From Candidatus Eiseniibacteriota bacterium (lineage in GTDB: Bacteria > Eisenbacteria > RBG-16-71-46 > CAIMUX01 > WJJG01), in contig JAGMDA010000025.1 in the NCBI GenBank assembly GCA_023128935.1, positions 1 through 41,119 on the forward strand: a stretch of DNA of 41,119 nucleotides, written 5' to 3'. This document shows positions 31,034 through 39,508 of the stretch, in pieces (position 1 is the first letter of the stretch; each line of letters starts with the position of its first letter). The notes beneath the pieces were generated by a model that made no database searches, had not been told where the DNA came from, and saw nothing but the letters and a program-made list of their open reading frames with translations. Made by a program: the position numbers and the translations under genes.

Positions 31034-31402
31034 TTACGACGGGATCCGGATAATGGCGAATTCGACCGCCAAGTTGCTAGCCTCGAGGTAACATTTCCCG
31101 TCGGATTGCCGAAAACCGGTCACGGGGATCGGGCCGAGCATGGCTATCTCACCGGCGCCTATGCTGTAGTCGGTGATGTCGCCCTCTCGATTGCACTGGT
31201 CGGTGACGCTCTCCACCGTCACCGTGTATGGATTGGCTCCGTCGGTGTTCCAAGCCAAGATCAACTCTCGGCCAGTCAGATCGAATTCATTCTTGTCCGC
31301 CGCGTCCGCCGCGTCCCACGAAATGTCAGCCGCGTCAGCGACCAACGGCAGGGCCGGGTAGTTCCCCGGTGGTTCTTGTACTGTCAGTTCGGTGCGCGCC
31401 AT
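31034..31402 (-). CDS. Tail-region structural protein of unknown role
   Basis: A 122-residue protein with GGAGG before ATG 31402. The sequence is beta-rich (ELILAWNTDGANPYTVTVESV, FAIIRI) with Ala/Asp-rich N-terminal segments (PLVADAADISWDAADAADKNEF). Similar small proteins occur between tail terminator and tail tube genes in some siphoviruses. Being between structural genes suggests a virion or tail protein, possibly decorative. No family is recognised. Confidence 0.6.
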   Translation of the reverse strand: MARTELTVQEPPGNYPALPLVADAADISWDAADAADKNEFDLTGRELILAWNTDGANPYTVTVESVTDQCNREGDITDYSIGAGEIAMLGPIPVTGFRQSDGKCYLEASNLAVEFAIIRIPS

Positions 31403-31406
31403 TTCT

Positions 31407-31793
31407 TTACTCCTCCTCGCCCCAGATGTTTATTTCAATCCGGAGCCTCCATAAGTCAGGGGCGTCCTCGTATGCGTCGCTGTCGGCCTCGACGAAGGCG
31501 CCCTGGATGACGACACCACCTGCGGTGCCTTGATACCCTTGAAATGCATTGCGGACGGCTGCGCCTAGCTCATTGGCCTTGGCATAGGTAGCCGCCCAGC
31601 AGTCGAGCTGATAGGTGGCGTCGTCGAGGTTCGACGAGCCACTCTGTGAGACCGGGCGATCTCCGCCCTGCCGCAAGTAGCTGATACAGGGAAGCTCAGG
31701 GTCTTGCCGGATGAAGCCCGGCTCTATCCGCTGCGCCACGAGCAGCAAGACATCGGCATCCCCCGTGAGGATAGCTATGATTGCCGCATACAT
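31407..31793 (-). CDS. Tail terminator protein (DUF3168-like)
   Basis: A 128-residue protein. ATG 31793 overlaps the stop of the preceding gene (TGATG); a GTG one codon earlier (31796) is possible. A hydrophobic first helix (YAAIIAILTGDADVLLLVAQRI), PCISYLRQGG..., and YQLDCWAATYAKANELGAAVRNAF match the DUF3168 tail terminator family, which caps the growing tube and joins it to the head. The order connector, completion protein, this gene, tube is the HK97 pattern. Confidence 0.8.
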   Translation of the reverse strand: MYAAIIAILTGDADVLLLVAQRIEPGFIRQDPELPCISYLRQGGDRPVSQSGSSNLDDATYQLDCWAATYAKANELGAAVRNAFQGYQGTAGGVVIQGAFVEADSDAYEDAPDLWRLRIEINIWGEEE

Positions 31794-32359
31794 CACGATA
31801 GCCGCCGCAGTTTCCGCTTCATCCCTTTACCGAGAGTCCCGCGCAGTGCGCGCTTCCGAATGCGGTCAGCGAGCTTGCCCAGCTCTACGCTCATCTGGCT
31901 CGCAAAGATGGCGAACACACCATCTGCCGTGGCGTCGAAGGCCCGCTGGAGAAACTTGTTGGGCCTCATCCTGCCGACCGCCTGCCCTGTCGAGCGCTTG
32001 ATTCGTGCGGCTGTACCATCGTGTACGAGGTGCGCATGGCGGGCCGTGGCGGTGACAATGAGCTTGGCTTCTGACCGGCGCCGGCGCGTAGATTTTATGA
32101 TCCCTATCGAGTCGCGCAACTTCTCATTGTCATCATAGGGATCTGTAGAATCACCACCACCCCGCGAGTTCTTGCCGACAGGCGCGGCTATCTTGGCCGC
32201 TGCAACCATCGGCTTCAATGCCTTCTTCCATGCCTTCTCCATGGCGGGACGAGCAAGGCCAAGCTTGGCCGCAATGTCCAGCCCGGCGATGAAATCTTCC
32301 GCCCCCGCGAAATGCAGACCAAAGGCCGCAGAGCCACGCGCCTTCCCGAGCGTCGCCAT
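31793..32359 (-). CDS. HK97 gp10-like tail completion protein
   Basis: A 188-residue protein from ATG 32359, coupled as TAATG to the upstream stop. A helical start, then KPMVAAAKIAAPVGKNSRGG...LRDSIGI, then AHLVHDGTAARIKRSTGQAVGRMRPNKFLQRAFDAT. The AP(V)..G.L..SI and H.V..GT....P..FLQRAF pattern is characteristic of the HK97 gp10 family, which completes the tail-neck junction. The C-terminal 40 residues are very basic (RIRKRALRGTLGKGMKRKLRRLS). Confidence 0.85.
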   Translation of the reverse strand: MATLGKARGSAAFGLHFAGAEDFIAGLDIAAKLGLARPAMEKAWKKALKPMVAAAKIAAPVGKNSRGGGDSTDPYDDNEKLRDSIGIIKSTRRRRSEAKLIVTATARHAHLVHDGTAARIKRSTGQAVGRMRPNKFLQRAFDATADGVFAIFASQMSVELGKLADRIRKRALRGTLGKGMKRKLRRLS

Positions 32360-32694
32360 TACTCGGCCCTCGCCTTCGCGATGACCTTCAGCCACTTGCG
32401 CCTGCCGAGAGAGGAGATTGACTTGATGTCGTAGCTCTTCTCCTCGAAGACAACCCGGTGCTTCACGGCAATGTCAGTCCGGTACCGAATAGTAAACTCT
32501 TTGGTGACTGTGGCGATGGTCTGCTCGGCCGTGAATTTCTCATCGGCGCGAGCCTCGAACACACGGGCCCAGACGGTTGCATATGCCTGCCAGCATTTGA
32601 GGGGCTGCCCGGCTTCGTCACGGGACACCGAAAAAGCCTGAAGCTCGACACGTCGGTCGAGCTTGGGTGCCGCTATTTGCCCGCGGGTGTACAT
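32359..32694 (-). CDS. Head closure / head-tail joining protein
   Basis: A 111-residue protein from ATG 32694, taken over an upstream ATG at 32799 that would overlap the previous gene. The sequence LDRRVELQAFSVSRDEAGQPLKCWQAYATVWARVFEA...VTKEFTIRYRTDI..KHRVVFEEKSYDIKSI is the SPP1 gp16-type head-tail joining fold: a beta barrel starting with '.R..L......D..G......W....TVWA.'. It closes the portal after packaging. The start codon lies in a GCAATG hexamer. Confidence 0.85.
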   Translation of the reverse strand: MYTRGQIAAPKLDRRVELQAFSVSRDEAGQPLKCWQAYATVWARVFEARADEKFTAEQTIATVTKEFTIRYRTDIAVKHRVVFEEKSYDIKSISSLGRRKWLKVIAKARAE

Positions 32695-32707
32695 TGCTTT
32701 GCTTGCC

Positions 32708-33301
32708 TCACAAAAAGAAGTCGACCTTGAACCGAAGAATGATGTTCTTGATGGCTTGCTGTCGGCATTCGGTGCCGTCGTACAGATCGGCCACTGCATA
32801 TTTGATGGCCTGCTTCAAGCTCTGCGGTGTCGTGGCTGCCCCGCTATCGAGGGGATAACCACACACGTAGGTGATGCGGACGCTGTTGGGCTCGTCGTAT
32901 GTCGAGGGCCAGCTAGCATCCTGCGGTAGGTAGATCCGTCCGACATTGCTGAGGTCGTCCGGGGTCGTGCCGCCGCCGCTTGTGTCGACCACGTAATCGT
33001 CGTCGACCGTGAGGGTCTGCCACGTCCCGTCCGTGTCGCGATACTCGACGGACGTGACCGACTGTAGGGGCGGACGAGGAAGCTCAATCTCTTCTGCCCC
33101 AGGGAAGTCATTCAAGAAGAGCTTCCTCGTGGCCTCCACCAACTGACGACTGGTCACCTCCTCGATCCGTGACGTAGCCTCGGCTATTAGCTCCTCGATG
33201 GTCGTATCGGCGCCGTCTGTTTCGATACGCGCAAGAGCCTTCGCCTCGGCTACGGTCACCGGGTCGATAGTCGGAGGCGTCACCAGGATCGTCGGCTTCA
33301 C
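32708..33301 (-). CDS. Head-tail connector protein (HK97 gp6-like)
   Basis: A 197-residue protein starting at GTG 33301 with a GTGA overlap. The N-terminal PPTIDPVTVAEAKALARIE...EELIAEATSRIEEVTSRQL is the helical bundle of the gp6-like connector family. A beta insertion (about 75-135) is followed by a C-terminal helix (LKQAIKYAVADLYDGTE). It forms the ring beneath the portal to which the head closure protein binds. It is longer than HK97 gp6 (about 108) because of the insertion, as in many relatives. Confidence 0.85.
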   Translation of the reverse strand: MKPTILVTPPTIDPVTVAEAKALARIETDGADTTIEELIAEATSRIEEVTSRQLVEATRKLFLNDFPGAEEIELPRPPLQSVTSVEYRDTDGTWQTLTVDDDYVVDTSGGGTTPDDLSNVGRIYLPQDASWPSTYDEPNSVRITYVCGYPLDSGAATTPQSLKQAIKYAVADLYDGTECRQQAIKNIILRFKVDFFL

Positions 33302-33627
33302 TTCTTCTTGCCGCCCTTCTCGAGCGCCTTGGCCCGGGCTTTCTTGTTGGCGAGTTCGGCGGCATGCTCGATGGATCCCGGCTCGTCGGCCACTTCACCC
33401 CTGGACTCGTCGGCGCTATCGCCTCCCGGCTCGTCGGCCTTCTTGGGCTTGGCCTTCTTGGGCTTCTGGAATTCCTCGGCGAAGTAGGGGATCTGTCGGC
33501 CGGCTGCCTCGTCGAGGACGTCGTAAGCCAGCCCGCGCCGGATGAGCTTTTTTGCCTCCGACGTGGCAATGTCCTTCACCGATCCGCGCGCGCCGGCCTC
33601 GCAGTCATACATCAGTCTCAGCTTCAT
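33298..33627 (-). CDS. Small basic-tailed phage protein
   Basis: A 109-residue protein with GGAGG four bases before ATG 33627. The start MKLRLMYDCEAGARGSVKDIATSEAKKLIRRGLAYDV looks like a small beta-alpha domain seen in short head-region proteins of HK97-like phages. The tail is low complexity, alternating Lys-rich (KKAKPKKA) and Asp/Glu/Gly-rich stretches, ending GGKKK. It lies after a strong hairpin and before the connector gene. The function is unknown, but it is probably virion or head assembly related. Confidence 0.6.
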   Translation of the reverse strand: MKLRLMYDCEAGARGSVKDIATSEAKKLIRRGLAYDVLDEAAGRQIPYFAEEFQKPKKAKPKKADEPGGDSADESRGEVADEPGSIEHAAELANKKARAKALEKGGKKK

Positions 33628-33658
33628 TTTTCCTCCGTCGGGTCGATAGGGATCGGCA

Positions 33659-33684
33659 TAGGGGCGGACCGAGGCCCACCCCTA
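33659..33684 (-). terminator. RNA hairpin between head accessory gene and connector genes
   Basis: On the minus strand TAGGGGTGGGC pairs over 11 positions (two of them G-U) with GTCCGCCCCTA around a CTCG loop. No U-run follows, so it is more likely an attenuator or mRNA-stabilising hairpin than a full terminator. It begins seven bases after the stop at 33691. Confidence 0.6.
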
Positions 33685-33690
33685 CATCAA

Positions 33691-34392
33691 TCAGAGAGTA
33701 GCGCTCGCGCCGACCTGGCTGGCGAGCCGGTGGCGTAGACCATAGCCCTCGGCGACGACCGATACCGTCCCATTTGCCGTCGTGGTGACCTTGGCGGCGA
33801 CGTGCGAGAACCCCGAGCTGAGCTTGGACACGTCGAGGTCGACGAATGCTTGACACTCGTTGGTCGCGACGGTCACGGTACCGCCTACATCGGTGCTCGT
33901 GATCGTCAGGGCAACGTCGTCATCGTCGCCCGGATCGCTCGGGTACAGAAGGACATTGGTGGTCGACGCCAATGCCTCGACGCCCGGCACACCATAGACG
34001 GCATGGTTGACACACAGGACCAGGCCCGCGGCGTCGGCGAACGTCCGCGTTGCCACGGCGGTCGTGCCCTGCGTAAACGTGAGCCCGTTGATAACGACAA
34101 GGTCCCCTGCGCCCGCACTTGCGAGGGCCACCGTAGCCTTCGTCACAAGTGTGTTTGCGGTCACCGTGGCAGTTGCCCCACTGATCGCAGCCGCCGAGGT
34201 GCCATCCTCATCGGTCGCCTCGTAGAGCGCGATAATTGTGGTTTTCGTGGCCGCCATCGCTCCACCCATGAGGTGGAAGCAGGCACGCGGGAAATTCTTG
34301 ACATTGATGTACCGTCCCGTGACGTTGGTGTTGTTCAGCGCCTGGCAGACCACGGCGACGAGGAACTGAACCATTTCGGCAAGCCGTTTCAT
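33691..34392 (-). CDS. Head-region protein, possible capsid decoration protein
   Basis: A 233-residue protein after the major capsid gene. The start ATG 34392 lies in GCAATG. It begins with a hydrophobic helix (MVQFLVAVVCQAL) and a conserved-looking YINVKNFPRACFHLMGGAMAAT, then is almost entirely Thr/Ala/Val-rich predicted beta structure (ISGATATVTANTLVTKATVALASAGAGDLVVINGLTFTQ). The second half contains DLDVSKLSSGFSHVAAKVTTTANGTVSV. It is bracketed by hairpins on both sides, so its mRNA is probably set to its own level. Position and beta-rich composition suggest a decoration protein, but I do not recognise the family. Confidence 0.6.
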   Translation of the reverse strand: MKRLAEMVQFLVAVVCQALNNTNVTGRYINVKNFPRACFHLMGGAMAATKTTIIALYEATDEDGTSAAAISGATATVTANTLVTKATVALASAGAGDLVVINGLTFTQGTTAVATRTFADAAGLVLCVNHAVYGVPGVEALASTTNVLLYPSDPGDDDDVALTITSTDVGGTVTVATNECQAFVDLDVSKLSSGFSHVAAKVTTTANGTVSVVAEGYGLRHRLASQVGASATL

Positions 34393-34446
34393 TGCTTCGT
34401 CCTTCCGTCAGATGTTCGAGTCTCGGGTTCCCGGGAAAGAGGTAAA

Positions 34447-34464
34447 GGCGGGCCGAAGCCCGCC
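34447..34464 (-). terminator. UUCG hairpin after the capsid gene
   Basis: On the minus strand GGCGGGC TTCG GCCCGCC forms a perfect 7-bp stem with the very stable UUCG tetraloop, six bases after the capsid stop (34470), followed by TTTACCTCTTT. It may partly end transcription or protect the abundant capsid mRNA from 3' decay. The short U-run makes full termination doubtful. Confidence 0.75.
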
Positions 34465-34469
34465 CGTTG

Positions 34470-35837
34470 TCACTTCAAGATCACGTAGGGGCTCACTTCG
34501 GTGCTGGCGTCTCCCAGCGTGAGCGGCTCGCGGCACCACCCCTGACCGTCGACGGACTTCACGATCTTGACGATGGTCTTGTTTGCCAGGTAGTCGTAGT
34601 GCGGGGACATCCCGATGAGCGGGCCGAAGCCTTCGCGGACGATGTAGTGAGACAGATCCAGGAGACTGAGATCGCCGAGGGTGCCGAGCACCGGAACACG
34701 GCCGCTCCACAGGAAGGGGATACCGTCGAGCGAGGCAGGGAAACCCTTCACGAGATTGTCGTCCGTGTAAAGGCGGTTGCCGCTGGAGTCCTTCATGTCC
34801 TTACACTGGACGAATCCGGAGCGACTACCTACCCACACACAAGCGTCCTGCGACTCGGGATACAGGGCTGCCTGCATCGCCAAGATATCCTCGTAGAGCC
34901 ACTTGCTCGCGGTGTTGCGGGTGATCAGGATGCGCCCTGGCGTGTAAATGACACCCAGGGGCTTGCCCGCACCGTTGCCGCGCAGGAAGGTATAATCCTC
35001 GGCCGAGGCGAGTGCCTGACCAAGCAGATCCATGATAAATGCCTCGGCTGCCGGCGCATTGCGCAGGAGCTTGTCCGTGACTTTGCAATAGGCCGTGACC
35101 TCCTTGGGATCGAGTGTGATGTCCTCGATCTTGGCGTCGGTCTCGGTCATGGTCGCACCCTCGGCGGCCCACACGACAGAGGCGCCACCCTCGGCGCCGT
35201 CGCCGCCCTGCGTCAGGGCAGGGATGGTGAGGGGTGCGTCAGGAGAGGCTCCAGCCGGGATGACTCGCGCACGGGAGCGGACAATGCCGCGCTCGGAGGA
35301 AAGCTTGAGAAGTTGATTTACCATGACCTCCGGGGCCACGAAGAGACCGCCCTCGGCGCCGATGCCCATGGAGAATGCGCGCTTCTCACTGATGCCCAGC
35401 TCCATGGCCCTTGCTGCGTATCGGCGACAATGCTCGGCCATTCGTTCCGAGCGGGGCGCGAAGCGCATGGCCTCCAGGAAATCACCCGAGGTGCGAAACT
35501 CGTCCTGCTCGGCAGGCGTTACGGTCGGGTTCTGTGCGCGGATCTCGGGGTCGTTGGTCGGCGTCTGCGTGGGGTCCTGCCGCTGCGCTGCTACTGCTGC
35601 GGGGATCTCCTGTGCGCTACGGACTTCGCCCTCCATCGCCTGGAGACGGTGCTCGCGTTCTTTCTCGTCAAGCTCCGTACGGACCTCGGCGAGCGTCACT
35701 TCGATCTCGCTGAAGCGCTTCAGTTCCTCTTCGGTGAGCTGTCGCTTCTCCACCTTGATGAGGTCGAGCAGCGCGCGAGCCTCCTTGGTCAGCTCTTCAC
35801 GCTGGCGCCGCAGTTCGAGAATCTTCTGATACAACAT
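34470..35837 (-). CDS. Major capsid protein (HK97 fold)
   Basis: A 455-residue protein from ATG 35837, preferred for its GGAGATCA RBS and short gap from the protease; upstream in-frame starts lie within the protease gene. The first about 75 residues form a highly charged coiled coil (RQREELTKEARALLDLIKVEKRQLTEEELKRFSEIEVTLAEVRTE), the delta or scaffold region that the protease removes. The remainder carries the capsid signatures: GGLFVAPEVMVNQLLKL, LDPKEVTAYCKVTDKLLRNAPA, DYTFLRGNGAGKPLGVIY, KDSSGNRLY and GIPFLWSGRVP. It has no separate scaffold gene, consistent with a fused delta domain. Confidence 0.95.
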   Translation of the reverse strand: MLYQKILELRRQREELTKEARALLDLIKVEKRQLTEEELKRFSEIEVTLAEVRTELDEKEREHRLQAMEGEVRSAQEIPAAVAAQRQDPTQTPTNDPEIRAQNPTVTPAEQDEFRTSGDFLEAMRFAPRSERMAEHCRRYAARAMELGISEKRAFSMGIGAEGGLFVAPEVMVNQLLKLSSERGIVRSRARVIPAGASPDAPLTIPALTQGGDGAEGGASVVWAAEGATMTETDAKIEDITLDPKEVTAYCKVTDKLLRNAPAAEAFIMDLLGQALASAEDYTFLRGNGAGKPLGVIYTPGRILITRNTASKWLYEDILAMQAALYPESQDACVWVGSRSGFVQCKDMKDSSGNRLYTDDNLVKGFPASLDGIPFLWSGRVPVLGTLGDLSLLDLSHYIVREGFGPLIGMSPHYDYLANKTIVKIVKSVDGQGWCREPLTLGDASTEVSPYVILK

Positions 35838-35854
35838 TGATCTCCATCCTCTCT

Positions 35855-36475
35855 TTATGCCAGCGTCAACAGACGGCGCTCGAGTTGTTCGAGCTGCTGG
35901 CTCCACGTTGCAGAGGGCTGCGTGCCCTCGGGCCCAGTGCCGCTGGTGGCACGAAATTCGTCGTATACTTCCTTGGCTGATCGAACGTCTGAAGACGTCG
36001 TCGGGTAGGCAGGGAACGTCACGGGGCCGACATCGTAGAGCCGGCTGACCTCGATGATGGTGCGGACGGGGGGATCTATCGTCTCGTCCCACTCCTCCTT
36101 CGAGAGCCGGAATCCGAAGCTGGATTCTCGAATGTCGCCTCGGTCCATGCTCACGATGAGATCGCGTGCCCACTGCGCATCGGGCGGATCAATCTCATAC
36201 CGGAGGCCGTGGTCGTCCTCGAAGAGGCGTAGCGTCCCGGCGCTTGCCCTGCCGAGCACCTTGCCGTCGTCGTGGTTGTACAGCGCCCGCACGTCGTCAC
36301 GGTCGAGAGCAGCCAGGAATGCGCCTGGCCGAATCTTCTCGCGGAAGCCTCCGAGGTCCAATGAAAGCTCGTTGAAGCGTGCGGCATAGCCCACAATCTT
36401 CGGCTTCCCGTCCGCGCTACGAACGATCTTCGGCTGGTCCCTCAGGGTACGGATTTCACGCTTCGGCTGCGCCAT
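35855..36475 (-). CDS. Prohead protease (HK97 family)
   Basis: A 206-residue serine protease that trims the capsid N-terminus after prohead assembly. Start ATG 36475 with GAAGGAGG five bases before it; longer in-frame starts overlap the portal gene more. Core motifs VGYAARFNELS, the catalytic His68 in ALYNHDDGKVLG and the catalytic Ser in IRESSFGFR (118/119), then VSRLYDVGPVTFPAYP at the substrate-binding end. All expected features of the U35 family are present. Confidence 0.93.
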   Translation of the reverse strand: MAQPKREIRTLRDQPKIVRSADGKPKIVGYAARFNELSLDLGGFREKIRPGAFLAALDRDDVRALYNHDDGKVLGRASAGTLRLFEDDHGLRYEIDPPDAQWARDLIVSMDRGDIRESSFGFRLSKEEWDETIDPPVRTIIEVSRLYDVGPVTFPAYPTTSSDVRSAKEVYDEFRATSGTGPEGTQPSATWSQQLEQLERRLLTLA

Positions 36476-37766
36476 CAGGCCCTCCTTCGTCGTCATCTTG
36501 GGATGGGGAAGGTGATGGATCCTTGGGCGCCTGGCCCTTGTCGGCATAGACAAGCTGCCCGGCAGGAACCATGTTCATCGGATTCAGGAATATCTGACCC
36601 TGGCCGTCAGGCAGGGGATTCTTGTCGAACATTTCCCGCACATCGTCAGCGCACCACCAGCCCCATTGCCGACCAACCGCGAAGCCCTCATTCTGGGATT
36701 TGAAATCGCCACGCATTAGGCCGGCGAGATTGGTCTTGATGTAGAGCCCGGCTCGCCGTTCGTCACGAGTCAGAAGCCTGCGACTCAGCGCCTGGTCCCA
36801 TCGAGAGCACCACGGAGCGTGTGTGTCGTTGGCATTGTCGATGTTCGAATGCTCAATATTGGTGTAGTGCGCGTGGCTGTAGTCCATCACCTTGTGGGGC
36901 TGTACGCGAAACCATCGGCATATCTCGGGGATGGAAAATGCTCGCGTCTCCAGGAACTGCGCGTCGTCGGGCGAGAGGCTCGTCTGCCGCCACTTCATCC
37001 CCTCTTCAAGGATCATATATCGGTGGGAATTCTCTAGCCCCTGGTGCTCAGCCATGGATTTTTGGAGCCGCCCGAAACCAACGTCTCCCAGCTCCGAGGG
37101 GTGCTCGAGTACGCCGGATGGCTTGACGCCATTGGCGAAAAACCGCGAGCCGAATTCCTCGGTGGCCATCGCGTGCCCTAGCGATTCCCGAGCCTGCCGA
37201 ATGACCGAGTACCCTACCAGGCCATCAAAGCCCAGCCCCCTGTAGTGCAGCACCAAGTGCGCAGGCAAGATAACTTGCCGACCGCCGGGTACACACGTAC
37301 GATACTGGAGCTGCCGAGTCAGCTTGTCACGCTCGGGCCACGTGCGATCCGGCAGGAGGGGCCACAGGGCCACAGGGAAACCCGCTGCGTCTCGCTGGAT
37401 CTCTGCATACGCATTGCCAAATGTCACAGCGTGAGCGTCCATTGTCTCGCGGAACTCGAACCACGTCATCCCTGGGTTGGGATCGCTGAGCAAGTACACC
37501 ACGGGGTGGTCGGTAATAACCTCGCGTGACTGCCCCTCCTTGCGAAGCAGATGTATCGGGAGCCCCGCCCTAGTGCCGGCATGGACGTTGACACAGGCCC
37601 AGACGGCCGAGAGATTCATTGCCGTGGCCTCTGTGACGACAGGGCCGGCTGCCGTTGCGGCGTAAAGCGAAGTGAGCTGTGTGCTCAGGTACGTAGCGGC
37701 GGAGAGCTTTATGCCGCGCACCTTGCGCCAGACCAGAGATAGTGCTCGCCGTACTCGACTGAGCAT
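36456..37766 (-). CDS. Portal protein (HK97 family)
   Basis: A 436-residue portal, the dodecameric ring through which DNA enters and leaves the head. MNLSAVWACVNVHAGTRAGLPIHLLRKEG and DHPVVYLLSDPNPGMTWFEFRETMDAHAVTFGNAYAEIQRDAAGFPVALWPL are the family signature. GLGFDGLVGYSVIRQARESLG and the C-terminal WCSRWDQALSRRLL...FDFKS-type segments follow. It overlaps the large terminase stop as TAATG. The C-terminal PSPSQDDDEGGPDGAAEA is acidic and disordered. Confidence 0.95.
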   Translation of the reverse strand: MLSRVRRALSLVWRKVRGIKLSAATYLSTQLTSLYAATAAGPVVTEATAMNLSAVWACVNVHAGTRAGLPIHLLRKEGQSREVITDHPVVYLLSDPNPGMTWFEFRETMDAHAVTFGNAYAEIQRDAAGFPVALWPLLPDRTWPERDKLTRQLQYRTCVPGGRQVILPAHLVLHYRGLGFDGLVGYSVIRQARESLGHAMATEEFGSRFFANGVKPSGVLEHPSELGDVGFGRLQKSMAEHQGLENSHRYMILEEGMKWRQTSLSPDDAQFLETRAFSIPEICRWFRVQPHKVMDYSHAHYTNIEHSNIDNANDTHAPWCSRWDQALSRRLLTRDERRAGLYIKTNLAGLMRGDFKSQNEGFAVGRQWGWWCADDVREMFDKNPLPDGQGQIFLNPMNMVPAGQLVYADKGQAPKDPSPSPSQDDDEGGPDGAAEA

Positions 37767-39508
37767 TAGCCTACCACCCTCACGTCGCGCCGCTCGTAAA
37801 TGCTTGTTTCGTCCTTGCTAATGATAGCACGGCCAACCGCCATGATGTCTGCCACGACGCCATCAATCTTGTTTTCCCGGGCTTCCTTGACCGGGTAGAT
37901 GTTGTCCTTTTTGTCCTCGCGTGCAACCACATTGCTTATCATCCAGGTCTGGACCGGGTCGCCGTTGTGGTGGTAGGTCCCGGCGATGACGCTTGCCTCG
38001 AGCTGCTTCATTGGCTCGGAGAATTCTTTGACAATCGCGGGGATCTCAACCATTGGCATGCCCTCTTTGGCCATCCGTGTCGCGAACTCGGTCGCCTGGA
38101 AAGGATCGTAGCCGACCGCTTCAATCTGGAAGATGGTCTTCAGCTCAACCAAGTCATCCTCGATAACCTCGAAGTCAATGATGGCGCCCTCTGTCTCAGT
38201 GAGCCAGCCCTCCTCGCGCCATTGTCGGTAGTGCTCGTTCTCCTTTTTTTCGATGGTATCCTCGGGGAGGTAATACTTGCCGAAGCTGTAGTAGTGCCAC
38301 TTGAGGCGCTCCTCGTCGGGCGTCTTCGGGTTGTAGATGGGCCTTCGGAACAGGATCCGCATTGCCGCAATGTCGACTTTCGACGCAAGATCGAGACCTA
38401 TCCAACACTTGCAGCCGACGAAGTCACTCATCGACAAGGAAGTGTCGGCGCATTTTCGCCAGGCAATCAGATCCATCCATGCGGTGTGGGTGCGGTTCCA
38501 GATATTGAGGTGGCGACAAAGCAGGACGTTTCGACGGCGGACATTTCGCAGCGCCGTCTGGTATTTCTCCTTGAGCCTTTCCTTGAGGACCGAGACGGCA
38601 TAGTTCGGATTCGCCTTGATCCAGGTATCAAATTCCTCCCACGAATCATCCTTGTCGACCGTGTAGATGACGCAGAAGAGCTTCTCATTCTCGAAACCTT
38701 CGATCCGCTCAAGCACCTTCGTGACGGCGGTACGCTTGGCATAGCAGGGGCCGGCGATGTTCTCTCCAGCCGTCGTGATGACGACGCCCAAGGGCTGCTC
38801 TCTGGAGCCTGTGCCGGTCTCCATTGCGTCGTAGAGCACATCCTTGCGGTGCTCGTGATACTCATCGACGATGAAGCACGACGGGCTTGCGCCCTCTCCG
38901 GGATCCCCCACCAACGGCTCGAACTTCGCTGCCGTGTCCAGAATTGAGACGTTCTTGACACCTATCGTCAGGCCGTAATGCTCCTTGAACTTGGGTGACT
39001 TTAGGGCCATCAGACGCGCCGGGCCGAACACCTCAAGGGCCTGCTTCTCCTTGGTCGCACCGCTGTAAACCTCTGGACCTACCTCGCCGTCGGCGACGAA
39101 CATCCACAGGCCGATGATGGCTGCCAGGGTGCTCTTGGCATTCTTGCGCGGGATCTCCCCATAGAATTCCGTGAAGCGGCGCAGGTCGTCGTCCTTGCCG
39201 ACCCACCCAAAGAGCGTGGTGAGGATGAAGCATTGCCAGGGCTCAAGGTGTATTTCCCTCCTCGGATCGCCCACGGCGGGCTTGGCCCATTGCGCCTTGA
39301 CGTGCACGAGGCCCTCGGCGAATCTGCAAATCCGATGGGCCTTCTGCTCGTCGAAACGGTACGGCCAATCAGCATCCGGTATGCGGGCGAGGTCGTCCAC
39401 CTGCCGCTGGCAGGCGAGCCGGACCCACTTGCACGCAGGGGTGGTGCCCGAAAGCACGGCCACCACGTAGGCCATGGCCATTGCGACATACCTGCTCGGC
39501 TTACCCAT
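37766..39508 (-). CDS. Terminase large subunit
   Basis: A 580-residue packaging ATPase-nuclease. Start ATG 39508 (MGKPSRYV), within eight bases of the small subunit stop; an upstream frame extension exists but is not needed. Walker A-like EIPRKNAKST (118-127), Walker B CFIVDEYHEH (211-220), and a coupling segment ITTAGENIAGPCYAKR follow the Terminase_1 family. The RNase H-like nuclease has WIGLDLASKVD, EAVGYDPFQ and IDGVVADIMAVGRA, giving the three acidic metal ligands. The family is the HK97 / P27-partner type. Confidence 0.95.
   Translation of the reverse strand: MGKPSRYVAMAMAYVVAVLSGTTPACKWVRLACQRQVDDLARIPDADWPYRFDEQKAHRICRFAEGLVHVKAQWAKPAVGDPRREIHLEPWQCFILTTLFGWVGKDDDLRRFTEFYGEIPRKNAKSTLAAIIGLWMFVADGEVGPEVYSGATKEKQALEVFGPARLMALKSPKFKEHYGLTIGVKNVSILDTAAKFEPLVGDPGEGASPSCFIVDEYHEHRKDVLYDAMETGTGSREQPLGVVITTAGENIAGPCYAKRTAVTKVLERIEGFENEKLFCVIYTVDKDDSWEEFDTWIKANPNYAVSVLKERLKEKYQTALRNVRRRNVLLCRHLNIWNRTHTAWMDLIAWRKCADTSLSMSDFVGCKCWIGLDLASKVDIAAMRILFRRPIYNPKTPDEERLKWHYYSFGKYYLPEDTIEKKENEHYRQWREEGWLTETEGAIIDFEVIEDDLVELKTIFQIEAVGYDPFQATEFATRMAKEGMPMVEIPAIVKEFSEPMKQLEASVIAGTYHHNGDPVQTWMISNVVAREDKKDNIYPVKEARENKIDGVVADIMAVGRAIISKDETSIYERRDVRVVG

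Noticed and set aside
34467-35840. 457-codon plus-strand frame across the capsid gene
   Set aside because: Exactly antisense to the clearly recognised major capsid gene; the product is Gly/Arg/His rich without a domain.
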